Assembly (NCBI GenBank): GCA_018332375.1
Contig: BOPV01000001.1
Coordinates: 248,001 to 312,000, forward strand
DNA from: Roseiterribacter gracilis
GTDB taxonomy: Bacteria; Pseudomonadota; Alphaproteobacteria; BOG-932; Roseiterribacteraceae
Length of the DNA: 64,000 bases
Direction: 5' to 3'
Made by a program: the position numbers and the translations under genes. Shown here piece by piece: positions 17,079-26,080 of this stretch. Position 1 is the stretch's first letter; each line of letters opens with the position of its first letter. The notes beneath the pieces are model-generated. The model was not told the origin of the DNA and did not search any database. It worked only from the letters and a program-made list of their open reading frames with translations.

Positions 17079-17840
17079 TTAGCCGGCGGTTCGCCAGGTC
17101 AGTCGCAGGCCGGCACGTTGCTTGACCGCAAGCGTGCCGGTGCCGAGCGCTGCCCACGCCGACACGGACAGCGTGTCGGTGAGCGCGGTTTCACCGAACA
17201 ACATCACCGACTGCACGGTACGCGAGTCGACCACGACCGGTTGACGGATCTCGCCGTAGAGTCCGGCCGAGAAGCCTGCTTCGAAGCGCATCGCGGCACC
17301 GATGCCGGCGCTCCACGCAGTGTCGCGCGGCTGCACCTCGTTGCTGCTGCCGAGCACGCTGAAACTGCCGTCGATGAACGGCGTGACGCGCCAGCCCAGC
17401 CAGGCCGCGCGCAGGCGCGCCGTGCCGTCGACCGCACCGGTGCCAAGACCACGCGTCGCGTCGGCGGTCGGAAGTTTCAGTTCAAGTCCGGTTTGCAACC
17501 AAAGCCGCTCGCTCACCTGATCACGCCAATTGGCGCCGATCACGGTGTCGGCGAGGCCGGTGCGCCGGTGCGCAAAGGGCGTCCCCCCGCCGACAGCTCC
17601 TTGCGTGCCGGCTGCCGCCGGACCGTTCACGACCACGTAGCCGCTGGTGGCTTCGAACGCGTAGGCGCCTTCGCGCACCGTCGCGGTGACCAGGTTCGAC
17701 CAGCTGGTCGTGGTTTCGTCGTAGCCATAGCGGCCACGCGCGACGTCGACCAACGGCGCGAGTTCGAGCTCGGTGGCCGCGGCGAGGTCGACCGGAAGGC
17801 CGAAAAGCAAAAGGCAGGCAAGAAAAGCGGGCGCGCGCAT
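17079..17840 (-). CDS. Probable outer-membrane beta-barrel protein
   Basis: 253 residues from the ATG at 17840 (an in-frame ATG six codons earlier is also possible). A signal peptide (MRAPAFLACLLLFGLPVDLAAA) is followed by repeated amphipathic strands with alternating aromatic and polar residues (YAFEATSGYVVVNG, RLWLQTGLELKLP, AWLGWRVTPFIDGSFSVLG, FSAGLYGEIRQPVVV), consistent with a 10-14-stranded barrel. The C-terminus does not end in the usual aromatic residue. No family was recognised. It is divergent from the DUF6502 gene, with a shared palindrome in the gap. Confidence 0.6.
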   Translation of the reverse strand: MRAPAFLACLLLFGLPVDLAAATELELAPLVDVARGRYGYDETTTSWSNLVTATVREGAYAFEATSGYVVVNGPAAAGTQGAVGGGTPFAHRRTGLADTVIGANWRDQVSERLWLQTGLELKLPTADATRGLGTGAVDGTARLRAAWLGWRVTPFIDGSFSVLGSSNEVQPRDTAWSAGIGAAMRFEAGFSAGLYGEIRQPVVVDSRTVQSVMLFGETALTDTLSVSAWAALGTGTLAVKQRAGLRLTWRTAG

Positions 17841-17876
17841 CAAATTCCGGCCGGACAATATTTGAGCTCGCGAATC

Positions 17877-17893
17877 GTGGGCAAGGGTCCCAC
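17877..17893. promoter_or_regulatory. Third GTGGG-N7-CCCAC palindrome, between divergent genes
   Basis: GTGGG-CAAGGGT-CCCAC, 33 bases before the DUF6502 start and 37 bases before the barrel gene on the other strand. A TATAGG at 17911-17916 could be a -10 for the rightward gene. Same arm sequence and spacing as the two sites at 15666 and 15701. Confidence 0.5.
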
Positions 17894-17925
17894 GCGGACT
17901 CGGGCTCTGCTATAGGCCGAAGACG

Positions 17926-18744
17926 ATGTCTGTCGCTACCGAGCATTTGTTGCGCGCCATCCGCGTCGCCCTTCGACCGCTGGTGCGGTTCTTGATGCTG
18001 CGTGGCGTTGCCCTGCCGGCCTTGGTCGAGCTGCTCAAAGAACTCTATGTCGACGCCGCCAAGGCCGAATTCGGCGACAAGGCGACGCAAAGCCGGATCA
18101 GCGTCGCCACCGGCCTGCACCGCAAGGATGTGCGCCGCCTGCTCGAAGCGGCACCGGCGCCCGACCACGCGCCCAAGCGCGTGTCGATGGCGGCACGGGT
18201 GATGGGCGTGTGGCTGGGCCGCGACGACACGGTCGATGAAGCCGGCGTGCCCAAGCCGTTGCCCTTCGCCGCACCGGCGGGCGAGCCGTCGTTCGCATTG
18301 CTGGTTGAATCGGTCAGTCGCGACGTGCGTCCGCGCGCCGTGCTCGACGACTGGATCGCGCGCGGTCTGCTCGTGCAGCAGGAAGACGGGCTGGTCGCGC
18401 TGCATGAAAGTGCGCTGGCACCCGGCGCCGATCTCGAACGCATGGTCTGGTATTTCGGTCGCAACCTTCGCGACCATGTCGAAGCCAGCGCCGCAAATCT
18501 GCGCGGCACCGATACGCCGCGCCTCGACGGTGCGGTCTTCTATGACGGGCTGACGCCGAAATCGGTGTCGCGCTTGCGCAAGATGGCCGACGAGGTCGGT
18601 GCGCGCGCGCTGGCACGTCTCAACAAAGAAGCGCTGGCGGCAGCGACGCAGGATGACGGCGCAGCCGACGCGACGCAGCGCATCACCTTCGGCATCTATT
18701 GGTTCGACGCGTCGCAAGCCTCGACGGATGGGGACGGAGAATGA
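17926..18744 (+). CDS. DUF6502 family protein, possible DNA-binding regulator
   Basis: 272 residues. The N-terminal third follows the DUF6502 pattern: a helix LLRAIRVALRPLVRFLMLRG, then ALVELLKELYVDAAKAEF, then a helix-turn-helix-like unit SRISVATGLHRKDVRRLLE. The rest is helical (VLDDWIARGLLVQQ looks like part of a winged unit, and LRKMADEVGARALARLNKEAL is a long helix). The biochemical role of the family is not established to my knowledge; the HTH-like segment suggests DNA binding. The stop overlaps the start of a DUF5666 gene (ATGA), a pairing that suggests a shared task. Confidence 0.75.
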   Translation: MSVATEHLLRAIRVALRPLVRFLMLRGVALPALVELLKELYVDAAKAEFGDKATQSRISVATGLHRKDVRRLLEAAPAPDHAPKRVSMAARVMGVWLGRDDTVDEAGVPKPLPFAAPAGEPSFALLVESVSRDVRPRAVLDDWIARGLLVQQEDGLVALHESALAPGADLERMVWYFGRNLRDHVEASAANLRGTDTPRLDGAVFYDGLTPKSVSRLRKMADEVGARALARLNKEALAAATQDDGAADATQRITFGIYWFDASQASTDGDGE

Positions 18745-19772
18745 AACGCGCCTGGTTGTTCTGTCTGCTCGCCTGGCTCGTTCTGTTGTTTGCGGGCGAG
18801 GCGGGTGCTGATCGCGGCATCGGCGGCACCTACGTTCCGCCGCCGGCAACGCCGGCACCGCGTCCGGTTCCGGGCGGCACGACCAAACCGATCGGCACCA
18901 CCATCATCGGCACGATCGTCAAGTTCGGCAGCGTGCATGTGAACGACGTCGTGGTCGACGTGTCGGACATGAGCGGCTTGGCGCTGGGCCAGACGGTGCG
19001 TGTTTACGCGCCCGCTGCAATCGCCGAGCGCATGACCGCGGGTCGCGTCGACGTTGTGCCGGCGCTGACCGGTCCGGTCGACAAGCCGTACGCCAAAGGC
19101 GAATTGACCGTGCTGGGGCAGAAAATTCTGATCGATCGCAGCTCGTTCGTCGAAGACGGGGTGAAACTCGCCGACGTCACCGCCGGCACGATGCTGATCG
19201 TGCACGGGCTGGAACAAGCCGACGGCGCGCTGCGCGCAACCCGGATCGAACGTGCGCCGGCCGGCATGCGCGCGGCATTGCGCGGACGTCTGACGCCGGC
19301 TGCCGACGGTTCGCTTGCGGTGCATGGCGTGCGCGTTGCTGCGCGCGTCGCGCCCGACTGGATCGGCCGCGTCGTCGTTGCGGCAGTCGACATGCCGACG
19401 CGTAGCGCGACCGAAGTGCAGCTTTGGGAGCCGCTTGCCGAAACGGTTGCAGCCGATCTGTCGATCGAAGGCATCGTCGGCAACGACGTGCGTCCTGACG
19501 CGGTGACGATCGAAGGCGCGACGTTCAAACTCGACGGCAGCACGATCGTGCGCAACGCAACCTTGCTGCGTCCGGGACAGCGCGTCGTGCTCGAAGGTAC
19601 GCGCGCAGCCGACGGTTCGTGGCGTGCTGCGCGGATCGAAGCGCCGCCGCGCGAACGGACCGAGCCGGCCTTGCCGACGCTGCCGCCCGATCTGCCGTTC
19701 ACGCCGCCGCCGGCAGCGCCGCCGGTACCGGCGGGCCCAGGCAATTCGAGCCTGCTTCCAGGAAAGCGCTAG
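18741..19772 (+). CDS. Exported DUF5666-type protein with proline-rich tail
   Basis: 343 residues from the ATG at 18741, which overlaps the DUF6502 stop. A signal peptide (MKRAWLFCLLAWLVLLFAGEAGA) leads to a linker rich in Pro, then about four repeats of a small beta-barrel of the DUF5666 type (IGTIVKFGSVHVNDVVVDV, LRGRLTPAADGSLAVHGVRV, IEGIVGNDVRPDAVTIEGA), each ending in a phrase like GQRVVLEGTRAADGSWRA. The tail is PPPAAPP-rich. It is a periplasmic or surface protein of unknown function. It converges on greB with a 4-bp overlap. Confidence 0.75.
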   Translation: MKRAWLFCLLAWLVLLFAGEAGADRGIGGTYVPPPATPAPRPVPGGTTKPIGTTIIGTIVKFGSVHVNDVVVDVSDMSGLALGQTVRVYAPAAIAERMTAGRVDVVPALTGPVDKPYAKGELTVLGQKILIDRSSFVEDGVKLADVTAGTMLIVHGLEQADGALRATRIERAPAGMRAALRGRLTPAADGSLAVHGVRVAARVAPDWIGRVVVAAVDMPTRSATEVQLWEPLAETVAADLSIEGIVGNDVRPDAVTIEGATFKLDGSTIVRNATLLRPGQRVVLEGTRAADGSWRAARIEAPPRERTEPALPTLPPDLPFTPPPAAPPVPAGPGNSSLLPGKR

Positions 19773-20335
19773 TCGATCTTGTCGTAGCGGATGCGGAGAA
19801 CTTCCAGCGTCTCGCGACCACCGGGCGTCTGCACCGCAACTTCGTCGCCGACTTCGGCTTTGAGCAGCGCGCGTGCAACCGGCGACAGCCACGAGATGCG
19901 GTTGCGTTCGGTGTCGGCTTCGTCGGCGCCAACGATCGTGACCGTGTGTTCCTTGTCGGTGCTGGTCGCGACATAGGTGACGGTGGCGCCGAAGAAGACG
20001 CGGTCGTGCCTTGTCTGTTTGTCGGGATCGACGACCTCAGCGATCTCCAGCCGCTTGCCGAGAAAGCGGATGCGGCGGTCGATCTCGCGCAGCCGCTTCT
20101 TGCCGTAGAGATAGTCGCCATTCTCGGACCGGTCGCCGTTGCCGGCCGCCCAGCTCACCACCTCGACGACTTTCGGACGTTCGACGCGACGTAGCTGTTT
20201 CAGCTCGTCCTGCATGCGCTGCCAGCCAGCCGGCGTGATGTAGTTCTTGGCGCCTGCGGGCAGGGCCGGAAGGGCGACGTCGTCGTCCTCTTCCTCCGGC
20301 GTGCCGGCGTCTTCGCGCGTGAAGGCCTTGCTCAT
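19769..20335 (-). CDS. greB: Transcription elongation factor GreB
   Basis: 188 residues from the ATG at 20335, giving the common GreB start MSKAFTRED; longer in-frame starts add only low-quality sequence. GreB rescues backtracked RNA polymerase by stimulating transcript cleavage through its coiled-coil tip. The tip region GDRSENGDYLYGKKRLREIDRRIRFLGKRLE is characteristic and keeps the acidic residues (D, E and D in DRSENGD). The C-terminal FKBP-like domain runs through VTYVATSTDKEHTVTIVGADEAD to WLSPVARALLKAEVGDEVAVQTPGG. An acidic linker (PEEEDDD) near the N-terminus is unusual. It stands alone as a monocistron. Confidence 0.95.
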   Translation of the reverse strand: MSKAFTREDAGTPEEEDDDVALPALPAGAKNYITPAGWQRMQDELKQLRRVERPKVVEVVSWAAGNGDRSENGDYLYGKKRLREIDRRIRFLGKRLEIAEVVDPDKQTRHDRVFFGATVTYVATSTDKEHTVTIVGADEADTERNRISWLSPVARALLKAEVGDEVAVQTPGGRETLEVLRIRYDKID

Positions 20336-20426
20336 CAATTCCGCCTGCTGTTTGGAGACCCAACGCGCGGGCAGCTCCCCATGTTCGTCCTGTACTTTGG
20401 GCGACCCGAAGCGCACCGTCCTGGTC

Positions 20427-20591
20427 ATGGACAGCACCACCTCGCTATCGGTTGCCACGCAGGCGCCCCCGACCCAGGTGGCGCAGCAGCCCGATCCGCC
20501 GCCGCCGCCCGCCAAGGCTGACTCCGATGCTCCGCCGGTAAAGCCGGCCGGTCCCAAGGACAACGGCAAGGATATCGACGTCCAGGCCTGA
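20427..20591 (+). CDS. Possible small proline-rich protein
   Basis: A 54-residue open frame of very biased composition (PPPPPAKADSD, PAGPKDNGKD). No ribosome binding site is evident. It overlaps only non-coding sequence upstream of greB, so it could be real, but the composition also fits chance translation of GC-rich DNA. No family recognised. Confidence 0.25.
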   Translation: MDSTTSLSVATQAPPTQVAQQPDPPPPPAKADSDAPPVKPAGPKDNGKDIDVQA

Positions 20592-20994
20592 GGTTCGGGC
20601 CCGGATTTGGCAGGCTTCGGCGCGGGTTTCTCCAGGCTTTCCGCCGGTTTTATCGCTGTCCGCGACAGGCCGCCGCACCACTTCGCTCTTTCAGATTACG
20701 TCTCGCTGGCCCACATAGCGCCCTCTCTCTGACCCCGTGTCCGTCCCTTGTGCTGTGCGCTTGTGGCCGCAGGCATGGGCCGAACTGCAGTTCTTTATAG
20801 GAACGGTAAGCCTGTTCGGGTATCAGGGGCGCGCGCGACGAGGCCAACCGATTCCAACGGATCGCAGGGCTAACCGGGGCGCGCATCAAAGTATCGGCGC
20901 GGCGCGATCCCACTTGAAGGGTTGCACGCGCCGTTTCGCATGTCCGGGTCCTTGTTTGTTGAGGACCGCAACGCTCTGAAGGGTCCGTCTCGCT
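20592..20994. other. 403-bp region without a convincing gene, upstream of fusA
   Basis: No frame has convincing coding character. A TTTATAGGAACGG stretch near 20794 could belong to a promoter for fusA, which would then have a leader of about 200 bases. No riboswitch or tRNA was recognised. A long open frame runs antisense through this region and fusA but is a GC-rich shadow. Confidence 0.5.
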
Positions 20995-23136
20995 ATGGCT
21001 CGTACAACGCCGCTTTCTGACATCCGCAACATCGGCATCATCGCGCACGTCGACGCCGGCAAGACGACGACGACCGAACGCATCCTGTATTACACAGGCA
21101 AGAAGCACACGATCATCGACGTCCATAATACCAAGGACATGAAGACGTCGACGACGACCGACTATCTGGAACAGGAACAGAAGCGCGGCATCACGATTCA
21201 GTCGGCCGCGGTCTCCTGCTTCTGGCGCGGCAAGAAGATCAACGTCATCGACACCCCAGGCCACGTCGACTTCACCATCGAAGTGAACCGTTCGCTGCGC
21301 GTGCTTGACGGTGCGGTCGTCGTGTTCGACGGCGTCGCCGGCGTCGAGCCGCAGTCGGAAACCAACTGGCGTCTGGCGGACAACTACAGCGTTCCGCGCA
21401 TGTGCTACGTCAACAAGATGGACCGTAGCGGCGCGAACTTCCGTCGTTGCGTCGACATGATCAAAAACCGTCTGAATGCGCGCCCGCTGGTGTGCCAGAT
21501 CCCGCTCGGCTCGGAAGACAATTTCCGCGGCATGATCGACCTCGTCGAAAACAAGGCGCTGGTCTGGAATTCGGACGACAAGGACGCGAAGTGGGACAGC
21601 CTCGAGGTCACGGCTGATCTCGCAGACAAGCTCAAGATCGACGTCGCGGAAGATCGCGAAATTCTCGCCGACGCCGCCAAGTACCGCCAGGAGCTGATCG
21701 ACACTGCGCTCGAGCAGGACGACGCGGCGATGGAAGCGTATCTGGAATCGGGTGAAGCCCCGTCGGCCGACGTGCTGCGCGGTTGCATCCGCAAGGGCAC
21801 GCTGAACGGCGCCTTCACGCCGGTCCTGTGCGGCAGCTCGTACAAGAACAAGGGCGTGCAGCAGATGCTGGACGCGGTCGTCGACTTCCTGCCGGCGCCG
21901 ACCGACGTGCCCGCGATCGCGACCGTCGATGAAGACGGTAACGAAACCGGCCACCGCAACTGCTCGGACGACGAGCCCTTCTCGGGCCTGGCGTTCAAGG
22001 TGATCAACGACGTCTACGGCGCGCTGACCTTCGTGCGCGTCTATTCGGGCGTGGTCTCGAAGGGCATGTCGGTGGTGAACAGCACGCGCGGCAAGCGCGA
22101 AAAGATCGGCCGCATGGTCGAGATGTTCGCCAAGGAACCGAACCCGATCGAAGAAGCACGCGCCGGCGACATCGTCGCCTTCGTGTCGCTCGCCGAAACC
22201 GAAACCGGTGACACGCTGTGCGACGCCAACGCGCCGGTGATCCTCGAGCGTATGCGCTTCCCGGATCCGGTCATCTCGGTGTCGGTCGAACCGAAGTCGA
22301 AGGCCGACCAGGAAAAGTTCGGCATGGCGCTGGGCAAGATGGTTCGCGCCGATCCCAGCTTGCGTCTCGAGACCGATCGCGAAACCGGCCAGACCATTCT
22401 GCGCGGCATGGGCGAGTTGCACCTGGAAGTGACGCTCGACCGTATGCGCACCGAGTTCGGCGTCGAAGGCAATATGGGCCGTCCGCAGGTGGCGTATCGC
22501 GAAGCGATCACGCGCACGGTGGAACACGTCTATACGCATAAGAAGCAGACCGGTGGTTCGGGCCAGTACGCCGAAGTGAAGATAATCTTCGAACCGCGCG
22601 AGCGTGGTGCTGGCTTCGAGTTCGTCGACAAGGTGGTCGGCGGCAACGTTCCGCGCGAATACATCCCGTCGGTCGGCAAGGGTCTGGAAGTGCAGAAGGA
22701 AGACGGCGTGCTCGCCGGCTATCCGACGGTCGACTTCCGCGCGACTCTGGTCGACGGCAAGTACCACGACGTCGACTCGAACGCGCTGACGTTCGAAATC
22801 GCCGCCAAGGCTTGCTTCCGCGAAGCGATGAAGCTGGCTGGTCCGCAGTTGCTCGAGCCGGTGATGAAGGTCGAAGTTGTGACGCCGGAAAATCATCTCG
22901 GCGACGTGATCGGCGACTTGAACCGCCGTCGTGGCACCGTGGTCGGTCAGTTGGAGCGTGGCGGCAACATCGCGGTCGAAGCGACCGTGCCGTTGTCGGA
23001 AATGTTCGGCTATATCGGCCAGCTTCGCGGCATGACGTCGGGCCGTGCGAGCTACACGATGGAATTCGCGCACTACGAACCCGTCCCGCGCAACGTGCAG
23101 GACGAGATCGTGGCCGGGAAGCAGAAGGCGGCCTAA
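20995..23136 (+). CDS. fusA: Translation elongation factor G
   Basis: 713 residues, full length. EF-G translocates tRNA and mRNA on the ribosome using GTP. G1 reads [13 protein letters not shown], the RGITI motif of switch I is present, G3 is DTPGHVDF and G4 is NKMD, followed by domains II-V through [14 protein letters not shown] and [13 protein letters not shown]. Unlike the typical arrangement it is not next to rpsL, rpsG or tuf. Switch I is odd: about five extra residues lie between HTIIDVH and DYLEQEQ (a Thr-rich KTSTTT), and RGITIQSAA replaces the usual RGITITSAA. It could be the sole EF-G or a paralogue. A strong terminator follows. Confidence 0.95.
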   Translation: MARTTPLSDIRNIGIIAHVDAGKTTTTERILYYTGKKHTIIDVHNTKDMKTSTTTDYLEQEQKRGITIQSAAVSCFWRGKKINVIDTPGHVDFTIEVNRSLRVLDGAVVVFDGVAGVEPQSETNWRLADNYSVPRMCYVNKMDRSGANFRRCVDMIKNRLNARPLVCQIPLGSEDNFRGMIDLVENKALVWNSDDKDAKWDSLEVTADLADKLKIDVAEDREILADAAKYRQELIDTALEQDDAAMEAYLESGEAPSADVLRGCIRKGTLNGAFTPVLCGSSYKNKGVQQMLDAVVDFLPAPTDVPAIATVDEDGNETGHRNCSDDEPFSGLAFKVINDVYGALTFVRVYSGVVSKGMSVVNSTRGKREKIGRMVEMFAKEPNPIEEARAGDIVAFVSLAETETGDTLCDANAPVILERMRFPDPVISVSVEPKSKADQEKFGMALGKMVRADPSLRLETDRETGQTILRGMGELHLEVTLDRMRTEFGVEGNMGRPQVAYREAITRTVEHVYTHKKQTGGSGQYAEVKIIFEPRERGAGFEFVDKVVGGNVPREYIPSVGKGLEVQKEDGVLAGYPTVDFRATLVDGKYHDVDSNALTFEIAAKACFREAMKLAGPQLLEPVMKVEVVTPENHLGDVIGDLNRRRGTVVGQLERGGNIAVEATVPLSEMFGYIGQLRGMTSGRASYTMEFAHYEPVPRNVQDEIVAGKQKAA

Positions 23137-23171
23137 CCGCCGACGCTTCTCGCTTCGAGCGAGCGAAATGC

Positions 23172-23205
23172 AAAACCCCCGTGGCGCGAGCCGCGGGGGT
23201 TTTTG
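23172..23205 (+). terminator. Strong intrinsic terminator after fusA
   Basis: Ten-base-pair hairpin CCCCCGTGGC-GCGA-GCCGCGGGGG with one G-U pair, a GNRA loop, flanking A-run and T-run. It ends fusA and marks the left border of the restriction-modification island. Confidence 0.9.
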
Positions 23206-23314
23206 TTTGGGGCCGGCGTCTTCATTTATGGCGCTTTAGGCCATCGATGCATTTCATTGCCAACTTCTGCGCACTGCAGAAGTATTGAGCGGTCCAACTG
23301 AATTGGTCGCTTAG

Positions 23315-24412
23315 ATGCCGAATCTTTGGCTCGACGATATTCGCACCGCTTTTGTAGCGCACGGCGGCGAGGTCGCGTACAGCGATCCTGAATTTTGGAA
23401 TACGCTCGCAGCGCTTCGTGGAGGTGTCGAGTTGACCCCAACGTGGCATGCCACCGTTCGCCGGACGATCGAAGATCACTCTCCTGATTCCAGAAACTTC
23501 CGCGGCCGACACGTATTCGATCGAAACGGGCGCGGGCGATGGAAGCTGGCTGCGGTTGAGTCGAGGAATCTAGGTGGGCGAGCAGTCGCCTATCCCGCTG
23601 TAGACGGTGCGGATTTAAGAGGCTCGTTCCGCATCGGCGACCGTTACTCACGCCAGGATGTAATCAATAAAGTCGGCGTTCCAGCAGATCGTCTTCCGGG
23701 GACATGGCCGAATGGGTACACGTTTTATGCGGGCTGCTTCTTCATCTTTTGCACCGTCGGACGCCCGGCTCGCACCGGACATGACTACGATAATGCTTGG
23801 GAAGATGACCTTTTACGGTGGAGCGCCAGCGCGAATGCGCAGCTTGGTCAGCGCACCATTGAAGACATGCTTTCCGGCGCTTTCTCCGTGCATGTCTTTT
23901 GGCGTGTAGATGGCCGTGACGCATTCGCATATGCGGGGATCGGGCGAGCGGTCCGTTGGGAAGGCGGGACTCCGGTTCGAGCGTGGTGGAAATTTGACGA
24001 TGTAGATCAAATTTCCTTGCAGCGCGAAGTCAGAGAGCAAGGCAAGGATATTTATTCCGATCTAATGGCGATTGCTAAGTCGATGCAGAATCGCATTCGC
24101 GCAAGCGGCGATTTGATTGAGCGAGCGCGGCCAGTTCGAACGGGGCCGCCGTTCCCAGTTTCGATGCAAATCTTGCAAGACAAATGGTCAGCGCAGAAGG
24201 GACTCTGCGGATTGTGCTACGGACATATAGAAGCGCAGCCCACCAACCGTCTGCTTCAAGTCTCGCCCGATCGACTCGATAGCGCAAACTCGAGCTACGA
24301 TGCAGCGAATCTTCACGTCGTTCACCTCTGCTGCAATCTCGCGAAGAACGATGCAACACTCGAAGAGTGGCAAGAGGTGCTCGCCATGTGGAAAGGTCAG
24401 AAGCGATCGTAG
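23315..24412 (+). CDS. HNH endonuclease with winged-helix and SRA/DUF3427-like domain
   Basis: 365 residues. The N-terminus (WLDDIRTAFVAHGGEVAYSD) looks like a winged-helix unit. The middle (about 105-230) has the pattern YSRQDVINKVGVP, GYTFYAGCFFIFCTVG, RTGHDYDNAWEDDLLRW and VHVFWRVDGRDAFAYAGIG found in HNH restriction enzymes of the ScoMcrA type and in DUF3427-bearing helicases, probably a DNA-recognition domain. The C-terminus is an HNH nuclease: CGLC zinc pair, SPDRLDS, then YDAANLHVVHLCCNLAKND. It heads the R-M island. It may be a type IV enzyme against modified DNA or part of the adjacent type II system. Confidence 0.78.
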   Translation: MPNLWLDDIRTAFVAHGGEVAYSDPEFWNTLAALRGGVELTPTWHATVRRTIEDHSPDSRNFRGRHVFDRNGRGRWKLAAVESRNLGGRAVAYPAVDGADLRGSFRIGDRYSRQDVINKVGVPADRLPGTWPNGYTFYAGCFFIFCTVGRPARTGHDYDNAWEDDLLRWSASANAQLGQRTIEDMLSGAFSVHVFWRVDGRDAFAYAGIGRAVRWEGGTPVRAWWKFDDVDQISLQREVREQGKDIYSDLMAIAKSMQNRIRASGDLIERARPVRTGPPFPVSMQILQDKWSAQKGLCGLCYGHIEAQPTNRLLQVSPDRLDSANSSYDAANLHVVHLCCNLAKNDATLEEWQEVLAMWKGQKRS

Positions 24413-24494
24413 GAAAGCGCGTGTTCCGACGGGGCCGCGTCGTTGGGTTTAAATGAGCAAGCTTAGTGCTGCTTAAGCAGAGTTGAGCTGACAC

Positions 24495-24974
24495 ATGACG
24501 AGCGCTGATCGTTTCACTAAAGAGCAGCGAAGTCGGGTGATGTCTGCGGTCCGCCAGCGAGACACGCAGCCGGAATTGTTATTGCGAAGGGCGCTCCACG
24601 CAGCGGGACTTCGTTACCGTCTGCATGGCGCAGACCTTCCGGGCAGACCGGACATTGTTTTCTCCCGACGCAAGGCGGCGATCTTCGTGCATGGTTGTTT
24701 TTGGCACGGGCACGGCTGCAAACGATCGAAATTACCGCAGGCTAATCGTGAATACTGGGCCGAAAAGATTCAAAGAAACGTCGACCGTGACGCGCGTATG
24801 ATTTCTATGCTGAGTGCAGATGACTGGAGAGTTGCCGTCGTTTGGGAGTGCGCCCTGCGTGGGCCGCATGCTCTGCCGATGGCGCAGATAGTGCGAATGA
24901 TATCGACTTGGCTTGCGCGAGTTAGGCGTTCTACGCTTGACGTTCAAGGGCGCTCTGTGCGCGAAACCGAATGA
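24495..24974 (+). CDS. vsr: Very short patch repair (Vsr) DNA mismatch endonuclease
   Basis: 159 residues, full length for Vsr. The enzyme nicks next to T:G mismatches left by deamination of 5-methylcytosine, which protects sites methylated by a cytosine-5 methyltransferase. Motifs: RFTKEQRSRVMSAVRQRDTQPEL at the start, PGRPDIVFSRRKAAIFVHGCFWHGHGC with the catalytic Asp in RPDIVF and the zinc-binding His/Cys cluster, and NREYWAEKIQRNVDRD. Its presence matches the m5C methyltransferase encoded 2.4 kb downstream in the same island. It converges on the second PD-ExK nuclease, 17 bases apart. Confidence 0.95.
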   Translation: MTSADRFTKEQRSRVMSAVRQRDTQPELLLRRALHAAGLRYRLHGADLPGRPDIVFSRRKAAIFVHGCFWHGHGCKRSKLPQANREYWAEKIQRNVDRDARMISMLSADDWRVAVVWECALRGPHALPMAQIVRMISTWLARVRRSTLDVQGRSVRETE

Positions 24975-24991
24975 TCTTATGGTGCTTTCGG

Positions 24992-26080
24992 TTAGCCCAG
25001 TACTTCGCGTATTGAAAAGCGAGATGCGATGAAATCCTCGAGCCTCGTCTGCATTTCTGGTTTTCTTTCGACTCGATTGAGGAAGTACCAGACTCCGCGC
25101 ACAGCTTGAATTTGCTTCGGCATATCCCAAAGCTTCACGCTTCGCTGCAGTTCTTCGAGGCTTATCGTAGAGAGCCCTCGCGACTCTAGCGTCCTTCGAT
25201 ATTCCGCCTCAAAGTCGGAGGCAACCACAACTGCGGTCGTGTTCTTATGCATTGCGAGTGCATTTAGAAAGCGCTGCATTTGGGGTTGGTGCGAGGCAAG
25301 CAAGCGTAAAGCTTTTACCTCCACTGACAGCGCAAGCGCGCGGCCGCTATACCCGTCGATATCGCCAACTCGCTGCGTTCTCTTACCTCCTGCGCGCGAC
25401 TTCGCGGTTTCAAGTGCGAGATTCGGAGCGTCAGCTCGATAGTACCCATAGGCAATTGCCTGCATCATTGCGCCATGTCGCTCCCCTTGTGTGGAGATCG
25501 GGAATTTGGCCAGCAACGTCGTAAATGGTCGCGCTTTAAAGGATGCGGTGTTTACGGACGTTATTGGCGGCCACCGCTTCATTAGAAGCGACAAGATTTG
25601 CAGGATCAACGTCGCACGCTCCGTGGGCGTCATCCCCAATACCATCTGCATCTCAGCTTTGAAGTCTGGCCAGCTTTCCGTTGCTTGTTGAGGGCCATAC
25701 GGAACGGACGGCCGTGCGAGGTCCAGCACTGCGAAGTTATGTAGACGCTCATATAGCGTTCGAAGTGAGTAAACTTTTCCTGCGCACGCGAGGGTTAGAG
25801 TTTTTGATCTTTTGTTCGGCTGTGACCTCAACAGTCCGTTGAGCGTCGGATTTTTCCCGGTGTCCTGGCTAACCTGCTGGATCAAGCCAGCGATCGCGAT
25901 CGTCATCAGAAATGCATATCCGCGATCTTCATCCAATTTCTCGTGGAGGAGGCGGAGGATCTTTGTGATCGTTGGCGAGCGTCGATTTTTTCCCGTGAGA
26001 AAACCCGGCGTGACACGCATCGCATTCTCGCACGCGCCGAGTTGCGCTTTGGTGATTTTAGCAGTCGTCCCAAGCCTCAT
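24992..26080 (-). CDS. PD-(D/E)xK restriction endonuclease-like protein, second paralogue
   Basis: 362 residues. A restriction-nuclease core is visible: KRTQRVGDIDGYSGRALALSVEVK, with D240 and E254-V-K256 as the likely PD...ExK catalytic residues, preceded by QAIAYGYYRADAPNL. The same sequence pattern recurs in the gene immediately upstream, so these are tandem paralogues. The motif style recalls SacI-type restriction enzymes, though assignment by profile was not possible. The helical N-terminal half (LLHEKLDEDRGYAFLMTIAIAGLIQQV) may recognise DNA. The start overlaps the upstream paralogue's stop (ATGA). Likely cleaves DNA at the site methylated by the divergent m5C methyltransferase. Confidence 0.72.
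   Translation of the reverse strand: MRLGTTAKITKAQLGACENAMRVTPGFLTGKNRRSPTITKILRLLHEKLDEDRGYAFLMTIAIAGLIQQVSQDTGKNPTLNGLLRSQPNKRSKTLTLACAGKVYSLRTLYERLHNFAVLDLARPSVPYGPQQATESWPDFKAEMQMVLGMTPTERATLILQILSLLMKRWPPITSVNTASFKARPFTTLLAKFPISTQGERHGAMMQAIAYGYYRADAPNLALETAKSRAGGKRTQRVGDIDGYSGRALALSVEVKALRLLASHQPQMQRFLNALAMHKNTTAVVVASDFEAEYRRTLESRGLSTISLEELQRSVKLWDMPKQIQAVRGVWYFLNRVERKPEMQTRLEDFIASRFSIREVLG

Noticed and set aside
20650..23073. Very long open frame antisense to fusA (over 800 codons)
   Set aside because: It follows the codon pattern of the EF-G gene in GC-rich DNA; the protein is His/Arg/Asp-rich with no family resemblance.
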